This document shows positions 11,341 through 23,566 of a stretch of 64,000 nucleotides of DNA, piece after piece. Each line of letters starts with the position of its first letter. The first letter of the stretch is position 1. The notes under the pieces were generated by a model, which was not told where the DNA came from, did no database searches, and was given only the letters and a program-made list of their open reading frames with translations. Location of the stretch: the NCBI GenBank assembly GCA_017979445.1, contig CM030704.1, positions 9,965,658 to 10,029,657 on the forward strand, in the 5' to 3' direction. A program made the position numbers and the translations under genes. The DNA is from Akebia trifoliata. Lineage: Eukaryota > Streptophyta > Magnoliopsida > Ranunculales > Lardizabalaceae.

Positions 11341-14300
11341 TGATAACCCTTAAACCTCTTTGAAGGTGAATTTAACCAATTTCAGTGTCACCCCCTCCTA
11401 ACATTTTAAATGAACCCTGAGATTTTATTGAATTTTGTGCACCAATCCATTAAACAATTCATCCATTCAATGATTATTCAGAAGGAAAATAATTTTATTG
11501 CACTCTTGAAAATAATGTTTTTATTAAATAACAATTTTCACAATTCTGATTATTTTTTGCAATCATTTTCTTTTTAGAAAAACATATTTTGATAATTTTA
11601 CAAGGTCCATGCAAAAAATAGATTTTTGGTAAAAAACATATTTCAAAAAATTTTCATGCAAAAAATAGATCTTTTGTAAATCATTTTTCTTTCATTTTCT
11701 TTTCTTTCAGAAAATATTTTCTTCTGAAAAATAGTTTGTTATTTGGAAAGCATTTTCTCTTGAAAAATCTTTTTCTTCTGGAAAATACTTTTTCTAAGAA
11801 AACATTATTTTCTAGAGAATAACATTTTTTCTGGAAAATACTTATTTTGAAAAATACTTTTTCTAGAAAACACTTTCCCTTCGTAAACTATTTTTCTTCT
11901 TTGAAAATTTGATTTTTATTTCAATTTAAATGGCCCAACCCACCATGATTATTGGATCGGGATGGACTGGGTCATTATTGTAAAAGAATGGATTCTTTAT
12001 TGGGTCGGTGCACCTATTTTAATTTTCAAAATTTTTTTTTGATCCTTGAGGACAATCATACACTTTGATTTCATCATTCACATCATTCACATATATTCAT
12101 AAATCCAAAGGTTCCATTCAATAAACAACCTGGGAACACCCACGATAAGTTCGAGTCGTGACCTACAGGGAAGGTTTCTAGACTCTAAGCTTACTACGTG
12201 CAATGCATTTTTATCTGGCCACCCTTGCCCAAGCATACCTATATACCTTTCGATACGTGGTGACTTAGTTTGATATACCGTATAGGTGATAATCTAAAAC
12301 CTCAATTCACTTCTCTGAAGCCAAAAACAGCCAGTTTGATCTCCAGTTGAGAGGTGGCGCACAATGCTGAGCAAGGGCCCACTTAAATACCTCTCGTCTA
12401 GAATAGACGTAGTCTATCCCCCTCGTACAGTAGGGTACAGCGGGGCAAGATCTTGCTTAGGCACCGGTTTTGACCAAGAAGTGCAATTGATATACTTAGA
12501 TTATCTTTTATACCTACGGGTACGAGTCAAGAGTTGTAGCTTTCATAAATGGTTTGGCATCCCACGAGGGGACCGACCACGTACTAGTACTACGTTGGCA
12601 ATCGGGACATGTGACTGTGTGGCTTACAATAGGTCAAAGGCTCAGGTCGCTCCAGCCTGGGTGCATCAATATACTTCTCAGAATCACCTGATCAAATGGT
12701 ATCGATGCCCCCAGTTTGATATACCCTAAGGTACGTGACTGGAGTTGTGGGTTTCATGAATGACGTCGCATCTCTGAAGAGACCGGGCCATGCACTAGTG
12801 CCACGTTGGCTAAATGAGACGTGTAAGTGAGTAAAGCAGTAAACGTGCATATGGTGTGTGCGAAACAGGGTGGGGTGTGCCCGGGGTTTTTTTCAAACAA
12901 ATGGGCCCATGGCCCTGATCATACCATCATACATTTAATCAAAACCAAAATCATTCAAATCATATGAATATTCAATTAAGATCACATTATTCCCATCACA
13001 TAAGCACATTAACATTACGATCAACATCAATCATGTATTTCAAGCAAGATCATGGTAAATTAATAAATATGGCATATGATAATGAATTAAATCTGATCGT
13101 GGCAATAAGCATGATTTTGTAATTTTTATAGTCCAACCAAAGGTTATTTTGAGTAATCTAAAATAGTTCAAGATTGAGCCGCTAATAGGATAATGGTATT
13201 TGAAGTATGGGGCGATGCATCTTTTTTTTTTTCAAATACATTGATTTTTATTTTTTCAAACAAAAACCAAGACCTTTATTTAACAAATTAAAAAAACTAA
13301 AAAAAAACCTACTATTAAAGACCAATCAAAAACACCGTCCAATCACAATTTTATTGCCATACCAATCATGGGTTTGGGATTAAACACAGAACCTCAACAT
13401 AATGCCCCGGGGTGGCAATTGGTGTGTCAACAAAATAAACCCAATAAGTAAATGAATAAACTTCTTTAAATTCGAATTCAAGTCTGTTCGTCAATCCATT
13501 ATTTTTTATCCTTTTATTCCTTTTATATTTTCAATTTTATTATGAAAGAATAATAGAATAAAATAAAATAAACCAACTTATACTTTGGAACACAGGAAAT
13601 CAATCTTTCACAATCTTTTGACTTATTCAACAATTGCCGGTCAAATTCGCTATCGCCATAATTCACAATCAGCATCGTTACAACAATCCCATAATCAAAA
13701 TCCGAAATTTTTTTTTTAAAAAGAGATAATCAATGAAAAAAAATCCGTGCTGGTAACCGTCCATAGAATGGCTCTCTAGCCGTGATTACATACTCACGAA
13801 ACTTCATTGTTTGCGATTCAATCATATTAGAAATTTTACTAGAGCAACAGCTGGTAGCAGATCGAACATAAGAAAGCAAGTTTCTTCTGCCAGATCAGAA
13901 CGAGCAGAAAGAACATGTCTGATAATCCAAACGCAGAACAGATGGGTTTTGTTTGTTTTTTTTTTTATAAAAATCACAGAGAAAGCTCAAGCAAAGCTTG
14001 AATCGAACCTCTAAAAGCTTTGAAAATCGTTAGAAACCAACAAAATCTCTCATGGAAACGACATTGCAGATTTTTTTTAATTTTAAAAGACGCTGAAACT
14101 TACGATACCACACATGTTTCCTTCGGCAGAAAACTCTCATGTTCTCTCGATTGATCGAAGATTCTTGTAGCCAGAGGGTGTGAAGTTATAGAACTCAAAT
14201 CGATAAGGCTTGAGAGAGTAAGTCGATCGATTTCTGATTAGAACCAGTGGGTTCTCGTTGAAGAAGACGAAGTTCGAATCAATGGAGAAGCCATCGACTT

Positions 14301-15104
14301 GGAGCTTCATGCTCAATCATCGAAGGTGCATGGTACCTTTCAGAGATCAGCAATCGATCAAAGCTTTATCAAACACAGCCGTGCACAATCACAGCCAATC
14401 GGCTGGGTTTCAGCCATTCTCTCTGATCTGGCTCGGTTGAGAACGAAGAGAAGAGAAAAATTTCTTTTAAAAGTAAAAGGTTTTAAGAGTAAAAAAACCT
14501 TTTTTTTTATTTTACTTAACGCACCTACTTCAATTACCCTTGCTGTCGCCAACAGCACTCCAAAAAAAAAAAAATTCTTTTTTTTTTTATAATCTCCCTT
14601 GCTGTCAAAGGACAACACAGTTCTTCTATCAAAGCAAGACAATCACAATAATAAAAATAGAAATAAAAACCAAAATAAATAAAAAAACACTACACACACC
14701 TACGAAAATTAATCGAAAGATTTTTTTTATTTTTATTAAAAAAAAAAAATTTAAACATAACCAACGCGTGCCTAAAAAGAAGAAAAAAATCGGCGATCTC
14801 CCTACTTCAATCACCATTAATCCATTAATAACCTCAACCTTTTGGAGTTTTGCATCATTTAGAATTACCGTAAACAACCTTCAATTGGATATAAAACATA
14901 ATAAATAATGCTTGATCAAATCACAACAACAATATGCCAAAATATCAAAGTCCAAACACATACGCAATAATCGAACCGGAATAAAAACAAATTGATAAAA
15001 TAACCAGCTAATCAAACTAAAAAATAAATAAATAAATAAAAACATTCTAGGCCACTTTTAACAACGCTCCCCTACTTGGGGTTTTTCAAGTTTGATCCTC
15101 AATG
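11341..15104 (-). other. T2 5' leader, non-coding
   Basis: About 3.8 kb between PBS and coding remnants with no convincing ORF. The part 12120-12860 is clearly homologous to the leaders of T4 (35750-36530) and more distantly T3 (28460-28860), sharing phrases such as CGAGTCGTGACCTACAGG. Segment 11580-11900 is a run of degenerate ~25-bp units rich in TTTTCTRGAAAA dyads. Long A and T runs lie at 14560-14760. Confidence 0.7.
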
Positions 15105-15122
15105 TCCCCAGTGGAGTCGCCA
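15105..15122 (-). other. T2 primer binding site, tRNA-Arg type
   Basis: The sense strand reads TGGCGACTCCACTGGGGA, separated from the LTR end by one base. To my knowledge this complements the 3' end of a plant tRNA-Arg; Ogre/Tat elements are known to use tRNA-Arg. A 14-nt second copy remains at 16235-16248. Confidence 0.8.
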
Positions 15123-15123
15123 C

Positions 15124-15715
15124 TGAAAGCGCCCTCGATCCGCGGGGTGCGCGGATCCGCTTTTGACCCTTGAGGTTTGGGAGTCGCCACCTAGTTGTTA
15201 AGGTCTAGGAACCAAACTGACTCTAATAAAGGCAAACTAATCTACGAAAGAGAAAAAGAGTTCGGGGATCACGTTACGGGGTTGGAAGGTGTTAGGCACC
15301 AACCCCGCTCGGCCAAAGCCGGTCTCTACTAACTTCCCAAATAAATCACATTGCTAAAAACCTAGATAAAAATAAAAATAAAATTTTTTATACCTTTCTG
15401 ATTGCAAGGATTTTGTTCCCTCAGATCTGACAAAAACAGCTCCTTGTACTGTACTCTCTTGCTTCTTTTGTTTCCGGATTTGATTTCGGATCTCCGAGGC
15501 AAGGTATCTCCTTATTTTTGGATTTAAACTCTTCAAGTTTGTTGTGGATTTTGGGATATTTTTGGAAGACTTTTAGGTGTTTTCTAGGCTAAAATTGAAG
15601 GGGGGATGTTAGGTAAGGAGTTGGGGCTCCAAAACTAGGGTTTATGGGGGGCTAGGAGAGCTTCTAGACCTACTTCTATTAGGGTTTATGATATGATACG
15701 AAAATAGGGTGTGAG
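15124..15715 (-). repeat. Direct R-U5 fragment of the T2 LTR
   Basis: The + strand starts TGAAAGCGCC like a full LTR but stops at GGTGTGAG, just before the position of the TATA box in complete LTRs. It therefore covers essentially R-U5 only and abuts a perfect PBS. Bases 15148-15663 are the left arm of a large inverted repeat and 15664-15715 form its 52-nt unpaired centre. Confidence 0.85.
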
Positions 15716-16236
15716 AAGCTCTCCTAGCCCCCCATAAACCCTAGTTTTGGAGTCCCAACTCCTTACCTAACATCCCCCCTTCAATTTTAGCCTAGAAAAC
15801 ACCTAAAATCACTCAAAAACACCCCCAAATCCGCAACAAACTTGAAGAGTTTAGATCCAAAAGCAAGGATATACCTTGATCTCGGAGATCTGAAATCAAA
15901 TCCGGAGACAGAACGAAGCAAGGGAGTACAGTACAAGGAGCTATTTTTGTCAAATCTGAGGAAGCAAATCCTTGCTATCGGAAAGGTATGAAATTTTTAT
16001 TTTTGTTTTTATCTAGGTTTTCAGCAATGTGATATATTTGGGAAGTTAGTAGAGACCGACTTTGGCCGGGCGGGGTTGGTGCCTAACACCTTCCAACCCC
16101 GTAACATGATCCCCGAATTCAGATTTTTTAATGGTAGATTAGTTCTTTTTATCCATGTTAGAGTCAGTTTGGTTCCTAGACCTTAACAACTAGGTGGCGA
16201 CTCCTAAACCTCAAGGGTCAAAAGCGGATCCGCGCA
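15716..16236 (+). repeat. Inverted R-U5 fragment (right arm of foldback)
   Basis: Reverse complement of 15148-15663. Near the centre the arms are almost identical, including GGGGGGCTAGGAGAGCTT, which the two flanking LTRs lack (they read GGGATGCTATGGGGGCTT). Further out the arms diverge, with a block near 16115-16150 that belongs to another LTR subtype. The outer end (GCGGATCCGCGCA) overlaps the neighbouring PBS remnant by CA. Confidence 0.85.
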
Positions 16237-16248
16237 GTGGAGTCGCCA
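16235..16248 (-). other. Second, partial PBS copy
   Basis: CAGTGGAGTCGCCA on +, i.e. 14 of the 18 PBS bases, one base away from the LTR that begins at 16250. This is the original PBS of the full 5' LTR; the intact PBS at 15105-15122 is on the far side of the foldback. Confidence 0.8.
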
Positions 16249-16249
16249 C

Positions 16250-18001
16250 TGAAAGCGCCCTCGATCCGTGGGGTGCGCGTATCCGCTTTTGACCCTTGAG
16301 GTTTGGGATTCGCCACCTAGTTGTTAAGGTCTAGGAATCAAACTGACTCTAAAAAAGGCAAACTAATCTACTAAAGAGAAAAAGAGTCCGGGGATCACGT
16401 TACGGGGTTGGAAGGTGTTAGGCACCAACCCCGCCCGGCCAAAGCCGGTCTCTACTAACTTCCCAAATAAATCACATTGCTAAAAACCTAGATAAAAATA
16501 AAAATTAAATTTTTTATACCTTTCCGATAGCAAGGATTTTGTTCCCTCAGATCTGACAAAAACAGCTCCTTGTACTGTACTCTCTTGCTTCTTTTATTTC
16601 CGGATTTGATTTCGGATCTCCGAGGCAAGGTATCTCCTTATTTTTGGATTTGAACTCTTCAAGTTTGTTGTAGATTTTGGGATGTTTTTGGAAGACTTTT
16701 AGGTGTTTTCTAGGCTAAAATTGAAGGAGGGATGTTAGGTAAGGAGTTGGGACTCCAAAACTAGGGTTTATGGGATGCTATGGGGGCTTCTAGACGTACT
16801 TCTCTTAGGGTTTATGATTTGATACGAAAATAGGGTGTGAGCACCTCTATTTATAGGTTTTTTTAGGAGTTGATTTGGATAGAGTTAGTATTTAATTAGA
16901 GTTCTTTTAATTAGAGTTGTGTTTTAGTTAGACTTGTTTTAGGTAGACTTGTTTTAGGTAGAATTGTGTTTTAATTAGAATTGTTTTAGGTAGAATTGTT
17001 TTTAAGTTAGAACTCTATTTGATTGAGTTATTATTTAATTAGAACTCTATTATGACTTTTGGTCTTATTTGATCGACTTTTAATGTTTTGACTTTAGTCT
17101 TAATTGATTGACTTTTAATATCTTGACTTTAGTCTTGCTTAATTGACTTTAATTTTGACTTTAGTCTCACTTGATTGACTTTAATACCTTGACCTCAGTC
17201 CTGCTTGATTTACTTTTAATTTTTGGAGAACCCCCCTCCATTATTTCTTTAATTCTTTAGGACCCCCCAAATGGAGGGGTCCTTAAAGAAATATCTCACG
17301 AACCCTCAATAATTTTACTTGAAAGTCCGATTGATCGATTTTTTAATTCAAAATTTTAAATTAATTTCATCAATGTTTCACTTTAATTATTTAATATTTT
17401 ATTTTTTAATTTCGGAATTTTTAATTATGAAAATTGTGAAATTACCGTTTTGCCCCCGGAGAGGACTTTTCACGTTTTAAGTCGATTTTTAATGTTCTAG
17501 GATGTTTTATAATTAATTTTTCGTAAGGAATTCAATGGAAATATTAGTTTTTGTTATTTATGAAATTTTTTGTGTGAAATGGTTGTGAACTTTATGAGGG
17601 GCATTTTCGTAATTTCGTCAAATTTTGTTAAAATTAGTGAAATGATTTATTTGGTTTCGATTTGTTGTTTTATGTGTTTGAGAGAGTTTTCCTAAGTGTA
17701 ACGTAGGCTCTAGGGTTGTTTTGAGGTTAGGGGTATTTTGGTAATTTGGTCAATTTTTAGTGATTTTTATCGTGAAGCTTCTTTTTGGTCTGCAAGATGA
17801 TGATTTCTATGTTTCTGGGGTCGTATTTTCTTAGCGTAGCGTGGTTTCTAAGGTTTTGTCAGTTTGAGATACCTCATTCGGATTTCTGAAACACATCTGG
17901 TAACAAAATAAATTAATGGAATACACATCCATCATTGGGAATCATTGCGATCGGGTTGACGAGTTGATTAATCAGGCGGATGCAAAAATGGGGTGTCTAC
18001 A
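16250..18001 (-). repeat. T2 5' LTR, full length
   Basis: 1752 bp, TGAAAGCGCC to GGGTGTCTACA on +. It is colinear with the 3' LTR at 4222-7131 minus the MITE and differs by scattered substitutions and small indels. The U5-end hairpin is weakened here (GATCCGTG / CGCGTATC). TATA box at 16847-16856 on minus. T3 begins immediately at its right end. Confidence 0.92.
16847..16856 (-). promoter_or_regulatory. TATA box of T2 5' LTR
   Basis: Sense strand CTATAAATAG. Expected to have driven the genomic RNA of T2, starting near 16820. Confidence 0.75.
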
Positions 18002-18006
18002 GCCTC

Positions 18007-18037
18007 GACCCTATTCACTAAATAGTGGATAAGGGTC
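18007..18037. other. U5-end hairpin of T3 LTR
   Basis: GACCCTATTCACTA, loop AA, TAGTGGATAAGGGTC. About 13 pairs with one bulge and one G:T wobble. In the other LTR (29068-29098) a C-to-T change in the stem turns a G:C pair into a G:T wobble. Confidence 0.75.
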
Positions 18038-20245
18038 TGATTTATTAAATAGAGGACTTTTGAGAAATGGGAGTCGCCACCTAGTTTAGGTCTAGGAACC
18101 ATAAATAACTCCAAATAGATATGGGTCGATCCACGGATCAAAGAGATGGATCAGATTACTGGTTTTGGAAGGTGTTAGGCACCGAACCCGCTTGATTAAC
18201 ATGATCGGTCTCTACTACGATCCAAAACTTACTTGTCGTCAACAGGAAAGATTATGGTCAAGGCAATGGTCCAATCATCATCATCAATTTATGTTGGGTT
18301 TGCCAAACAAATCTTATTGCTAAGATTGTCTCAATTATTACATGATTATTTCTTTGAATTTCACAAAATATAGATGGATCTAAAAAAGCCTTAACTTAGC
18401 TCTAAACTCAATTAAGAAATTTCACATGCAAGTATTCCCCAAACTATCTAAAGTAGAAATTGTCAAATTGGAACTCATGAAGCTTCCAAATTGGGAATCT
18501 AAAGTTTCCCAAATTATGATTAATATATATATATATGCTGAATTCCCAAATTAGAAATTTAAAAGATACATTCTCCAAAATAGCAAGTTTCAAGAAATGT
18601 AAAATTTTGAATTAGGAACTCCCAAATTATCACTTTAAAAGGATTCATTCTCTGAAATAAAACATTCCAAAAATGTAAGTTTCTAAATTTGGAACCTCCA
18701 AATTTCCATGAACATGAACTTTCTAAATATAAGAATGCAAAATCTTTTAAATTGAAAAATTATTGAAATATGAAATTTCTAAATTAGAAATCTGTGAACA
18801 TACATTCTCTCAAAATAGAAAACTATGCAATCTCATGTTAAAAAGTTTCCCAAATATGAGTTTTCCAATGATCCACAAATAATTTTCTAAAAGAAGAATT
18901 ATATGAAAATGAAGTCCCAAATTAGAAGATTATGGATTTGTCAGGAGTCTCCCAATTGGAAATTTACCAAATAACAAAGAATCCAGGTTATCATACTTAC
19001 CAAATTGGAGATTGATGAATATCATTGTATAAAATTTTCAAATTTGAAGGAAAATCCATAAGAAAAATCCCAAATTCACCAGATCCTTAAACTAACCAAA
19101 GAACATGCATACATGATTCTCAATTTTTCCAAGACAATTATCATTCAACGACATGCATGTTCGTCAAGTTAAGGAATGCATTAATCACGTGAATAATCTT
19201 AAAGTAATATGAAGAGCTTAAATATTACCATAGGACATGCAAACCGAATTCAAGCATAATAATTGTAACATTCTAACAAAAATCCCCTCATCCTATTAAC
19301 ATGCAATAACATAGAAAAAGAAATAAAAAAATAAAAAATAAAATATTCAAACAAGAGAGATGCCTAAAAATGTTCCCTAATCTTATCGATATGCAAAAGG
19401 ATAAATAAAGTATAGAAAAGAATACAAAAAATTATCCTAATCTTATCGATGTAAAACACAAAAAAACAACATAAAATAAAAATACCCTCCTAGTCCTACT
19501 TCTATAAAAATATGAAAAATACATAAAAAAAAACTATCAAATCCTATTTGATGTGCGACAATGAATAAAAATAAACAAAAATCGCATAAACAAATGTTTC
19601 CCTAATCCTATCAACACATGAAAAAATGTCGTAAAGACGAAGAGTAAAAGAAGAACAAAGATAAAAAAAAGTAAAAAATAAAAAATCCAACAATGAACTT
19701 ACCTATAAAGAGAATTATTCGGGAGTCGATTCCTTCAGGTACGACTTGAAGGCTTGTGAGTATTCGTTGTTGAGAGACGGGGACAGAGGGATGACTGCAT
19801 TGCGAAAAGGATGACGACTAAGAGAGAAGTGGTTGCGTTGTGTAGTGAAGAATACGGTGGCTGTCAATCTGCGATGTGAATGCAGCAGGGGTCATTGAAA
19901 ATATTGTAACAAAGATGACGGAGATGAAGTGGACTGTCGTAAGATAGAATGTGAAAAAAATAGGATGGCTGAACAATGATTACAGCAGTCACGTTTGTGA
20001 AAAGAGGGCTGTGCTATTGATCTGTAAGGGATGTGAAGATGGGTGATGTAATAGATGGCATTAGAGGTATGTAGGTCGTGGCAGCAGGATGAAGAAAGAA
20101 GAAGGGAGGCCGGGTAGAGTGTGAGAGAGAGATAGTGGAATGCTTAGAGAGATGGCGTTGTGGTCATGGAGAAGTGAAGAGGCTGGGAGGTGTAGAGGAC
20201 ATGAAAGAGAAGGCTGGGACGTTGTGTTGCTGATCTAAGAGTTGC

Positions 20246-20761
20246 CTAAGAGTGATCTGGGCAGAGACATGGGCTGAGTATAATGTAAGAGAGATGTGTG
20301 AACTGTGCTGCTATCCTCTCTAAAACGTGGCTAGGTTGCAGAGACGTGGGATGAAAATAAAGAAATAGGCGTTGGAGATGATGAAGGCAACAAGAGGGAT
20401 GATGGAGGTAAGGTGGGCTGTTGAAGGCGCTGAAATGGAAGTGATATGGGTTGTTAAGGAGATGCAGGCAGAGAAAGGGCGTTGGAGATGCTGGCTGGGG
20501 CATTTTTGGGAGAGGAGAGGGACTGGTTTTGGTTGGACAATACAGAGAAGAACAAGTGGAAGAAGAATAAGATGAGGCTGAGATGGAGCTGAGGAGAAGA
20601 AAAGAGGGAATGAAGATGGGGGCTGGTTTATGAGTGTTGCAGCAAGTAGAACGTGAGAGATATGTGATAAGGGGGCTGTTATAGAGGGCTGTTACAGTGG
20701 CTGTGTTGAGAGTTGTTGTAGTGGTGAAGAGTGCAACCACGTTGGAGAAGAGAGCAACCAC
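20246..20761 (-). other. 171-codon open frame in T3 LTR leader (3' LTR copy)
   Basis: A sense-strand frame starting about 140 nt downstream of the predicted transcription start, rich in Ser, Thr, Leu and Pro, with no domain I recognise. The other LTR has the same frame at the same length (31207-31722) with roughly 29 residue differences and no stop or indel. The sense strand is C-rich and G-poor here, which by itself makes TGA and TAG rare, so openness alone is weak evidence for coding. It may be only a leader ORF. Confidence 0.3.
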
Positions 20762-20924
20762 CTTGGAGAAGAAGAAGAGACGAAGACAGAGCTTAGCCTC
20801 AAGAAAAGAGAATCGAAGGAGAAGAGGAAAGAGGAGACGTCATGAGGCAGCCCCTGTTTGGGAAGAGGCGTGGAGATAAGATGAGTAGGGAGAGATGTCT
20901 ATCAATAGAAGAGAACATTATCTC

Positions 20925-20932
20925 TTTAAATA
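20925..20932 (-). promoter_or_regulatory. TATA-like box of T3 3' LTR
   Basis: Sense strand TATTTAAA in a CTATTTAAAGAG context, repeated at about 31885-31894 in the other LTR. It divides the LTR into a U3 of about 1.2 kb and an R-U5 of about 2.9 kb. Confidence 0.55.
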
Positions 20933-22101
20933 GAAACCAAGTTTCTATTTCAGTTTATTCTTTGAAAATATTGTTTATTTTTTTCCTTATTTTTACACGT
21001 CTTTCCCTTTTTTATTTATTTTTATTTCTTTTTGGAGAATGATGGTGAAACGATCCCATGTTATTCGAAGTTTGTTAGTGGTCTCTTGTTGTCGAGTTAT
21101 TGGTTGATGATTTTCGTTTTGGGTTGATTTTTAACGAGATTTCATCGACATTTTGATTTTGATTCGGTACTTAAATTTTTTTTTTAAATTTAAATTTGAG
21201 TTTGTATTTTATTTCGAATTTTAATTTTAATTATTCAATTAAGATTTAATTTCAATTTAATTTTATCGATCAAGTTTGATTTTAGATTTTAAATTTGTCG
21301 ATTAGATTTGAGTTTAATTTTGATGATTGGTTAATTGGAATTTTGGTTGATCGATTTGAAAAAAAAATTGATTGGATTTAATTTGTTGATTACGTTTTAA
21401 TTTTAATTTTATCGGTTGTTTGATTTTAATTTTAAATGTTTAATTGTTTAATTTTTAATTTCAATCGTTTGACTTTGAATTTTTTAATTTTTAATTTGAG
21501 TTTTATTTTTAGTTAGATTGGATTTTCAACTAGATTTCGATTTTTATTACATTTTCCTAAGGATTGGAATCTCTAAGTTGAATTTGGAGGTTGAGGGGCA
21601 TTTCTATCATTTTTATGATTTTTTCTAAATGTATCTGTTTTTATTGGTTTGGGTCCCGTTAGACTCGAAATCATGTTCTGAGTGCAATGAAGGTGCTTTC
21701 GAAGTCTTCCGGAGGTCTGAAATTTATGAGGGGTATTTTAGTCATTTTGTCAATTTTTGTAGATTTTTATGAATTTTATCATGAGATTTCTTTTATCCCA
21801 ACGTGATTATTTCTAGGTTTCAAAGTCATGTTTTTCTAGCGTAGCGAGGTCTCTAGGTTATCGAACTGTGTAGCGGACCTAAACATACGTGCTTGCTAAA
21901 TCGGGTGGAAGGTGTAGCGATCCTAACGTGCGTAAATTTCTATGTCGAGTCATAACGAGTAGGGGAGATGAAAATATTGAAAATGGAGGGAATCGGGGAT
22001 AGTACTCACAAAATTTCGAGTTCTTTGATCATCATTAAAAATTCGCTGTAACTGGGTGACAAATTGTCGAATTAGGCAGATGCAAAAATGGGGTGTCTAC
22101 A

Positions 22102-22120
22102 GATGCCCTTATTTGGCAAA
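22102..22120 (-). other. T3 polypurine tract
   Basis: Sense strand CCAAATAAGGGCATC directly before the LTR start TGTAGACACC. One change (AATAA for AAGAG) weakens the purine run relative to T2. Confidence 0.7.
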
Positions 22121-22529
22121 GGGTAGAAGCAAACTAGATAGCTAATCTATTATGGTAGATAGTATGGCATCCGAATGCCAAAGCTAGTGACAGCTCATTT
22201 TGCAGCCTGATTCTGCAATTTGTCGAAACGTCCAGATCTTTGAGGGTAATATCTCTTTGGACTAAAAATGTCAAATCCTTGAATTTTGAAAAATTCTCTT
22301 TGACTGATGAAAATGCATTGCGAGTGCGTATGTGTGCAATTGTGTAGTGATGATTTTGAAAAGACGTATCTCCATTCAACACATTCATGATGAGCGGATA
22401 ACAAACTTATTGATGAAAAACTGCGTAATAAAATCTGAGAAAATTATGAATTAAAAATTGAGTAAAACTGAGTAAAATATGAGCATACATTGAGCATAAC
22501 TGAGCATAAGGTCTAAGCATAATTTGAGT
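22121..22529 (-). other. T3 3' UTR between PPT and array
   Basis: Colinear with T2 7150-7480 and with T1 44050-44385 on the other strand. It ends in a run of TGAGCATAA/TGAGTAAAA micro-units (about 22435-22535), the same lead-in as in T2. No coding content. Confidence 0.7.
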
Positions 22530-23566
22530 AAAAGTTAAATGTCTTACTCTACCTACCCTGGGTAAAAGAGTAACAAACTTATTTTTTTATTTTTTTAGGG
22601 GTCCTACTCTACCTACTCGGGGTGGAAGAGTAATGAACTATTTTTTGGGGGGTCTAGCTCTACTTACTTAGAGTGAAAGGGTAATGAACTATTTTTCTGG
22701 AAATTCCACTCTACCTAGTTAGGGTGAAAGAGTAATGAATCTTTTTTCTAGGAGTTCTACTCTACCTACTTAGGGTAAGTGAGTAATGAACCGTTTTTCT
22801 AGGAGTTCTACTCTACCTACTCGGGGTGAAAAAGTAATGAACCATTTTTCTAGGAGTTCTACTCTACCTACTCGGGGTGAAAGAGTAATGAACGATTTGT
22901 CTGGAAGTCCTACTCTATCTACTCGGGGTGGAAGAGTAATGAACGATTTATCTGAGAGTCCTACTCTACCTACTCAGGGTGAAAGAGTAATGAATTATTT
23001 TTTGGGAGTTCTACTCTACCTATTCGGGGTGGAAGAGTAATGAACGATTTTCTGGGAGTTCTAATCTCTACCTACTCGGGGTGAAAGAGTAATGAACTAT
23101 TGTCTGGGAGTCCTACTCTACCTACTCGGGGTGGAAGAGTAATGAACTATTTTTTGAGAGTTCTACTCTACCTATTCGGGGTAAAAGAGTAATGACCTAT
23201 TTCTCTAGGAGTCCTACTCTACCTACTCGGGGTGGAAGAGTAATGAACCATTTTCTAGGAGTTCTACTCTACCTACTCGGGGTGAAAGAGTAATGAACTA
23301 TTTCTCTGGGAGTCTTACTCTACCTACTCGGGGTAGAAGAGTAATGAACTATTTTTCTGGGAGTTCTACTCTACCTACTCGGGGTGAAAGAGTAATGAAC
23401 TGTTGTTTGGGAGTCTTACTCTACCTACTGGAGGTGGAAGAGTAATGAACTATTTTTTAAGAGTCCTACTCTACGTATTCGGGGTGGAAGAGTAATGAAC
23501 TATTTTTTTGGGAGTTCTACTCTACCTACTCGGGGTGAAAGAGTAATGAACTATTTGTCTGGGCAA
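22530..23566 (-). repeat. T3 3' UTR tandem array, ~51-bp units with a dyad
   Basis: About 20 units on the theme TCTACTCTACCTACTCGGGG, then TGAAAGAGTAATGAACTATT. ACTCT(ACC) pairs with (GGTGA)AAGAGT within each unit. The unit sequence is unlike the 34-bp unit of T2 although the position in the element is the same. 51 is a multiple of 3, giving a 17-residue periodic frame on + that I treat as incidental. Confidence 0.92.

Larger units (their letters stand above)
4222..18001 (-). mobile_element. T2: Tat-type element with rearranged 5' end and no RT
   Basis: Read on the minus strand: 5' LTR (18001-16250), PBS remnant, inverted LTR fragment, direct LTR fragment, PBS (15122-15105), long leader, short pol remnants, 3' UTR with tandem array, PPT, 3' LTR (7131-4222). 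LTR termini are TG...CA (TGTAGACACCCC... on the sense strand). Gag and the RT/RNase H core are deleted. Flanking 5-mers (GCCTC left) do not give a clean target duplication. Confidence 0.85.
18002..22101 (-). repeat. T3 3' LTR
   Basis: About 4.1 kb, GCCTCGACC... to GGGTGTCTACA on +, matching 29062-33069 along its whole length. The first T of the expected TG is A here. It contains an AT-rich zone of diffuse CCCAAATTA-type repeats (18420-19080, U5) and a sense-strand C-rich zone (19700-20900, start of the transcribed part). The outer end shares the TGCAAAAATGGGGTGTCTACA tip with T2. Confidence 0.92.

Noticed and set aside
12364..12729. 121-codon + frame in the T2 leader
   Set aside because: Antisense to T2, no domain, and the homologous T4 leader breaks the frame.
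20372..20879. Arg/Glu/Trp-rich + frames in T3 LTR (also 31288-31536)
   Set aside because: Antisense to the element in GA-rich sequence; compositional.
22786..23040. 84-codon + frame with 17-residue repeats
   Set aside because: A by-product of the 51-bp array, antisense to T3.
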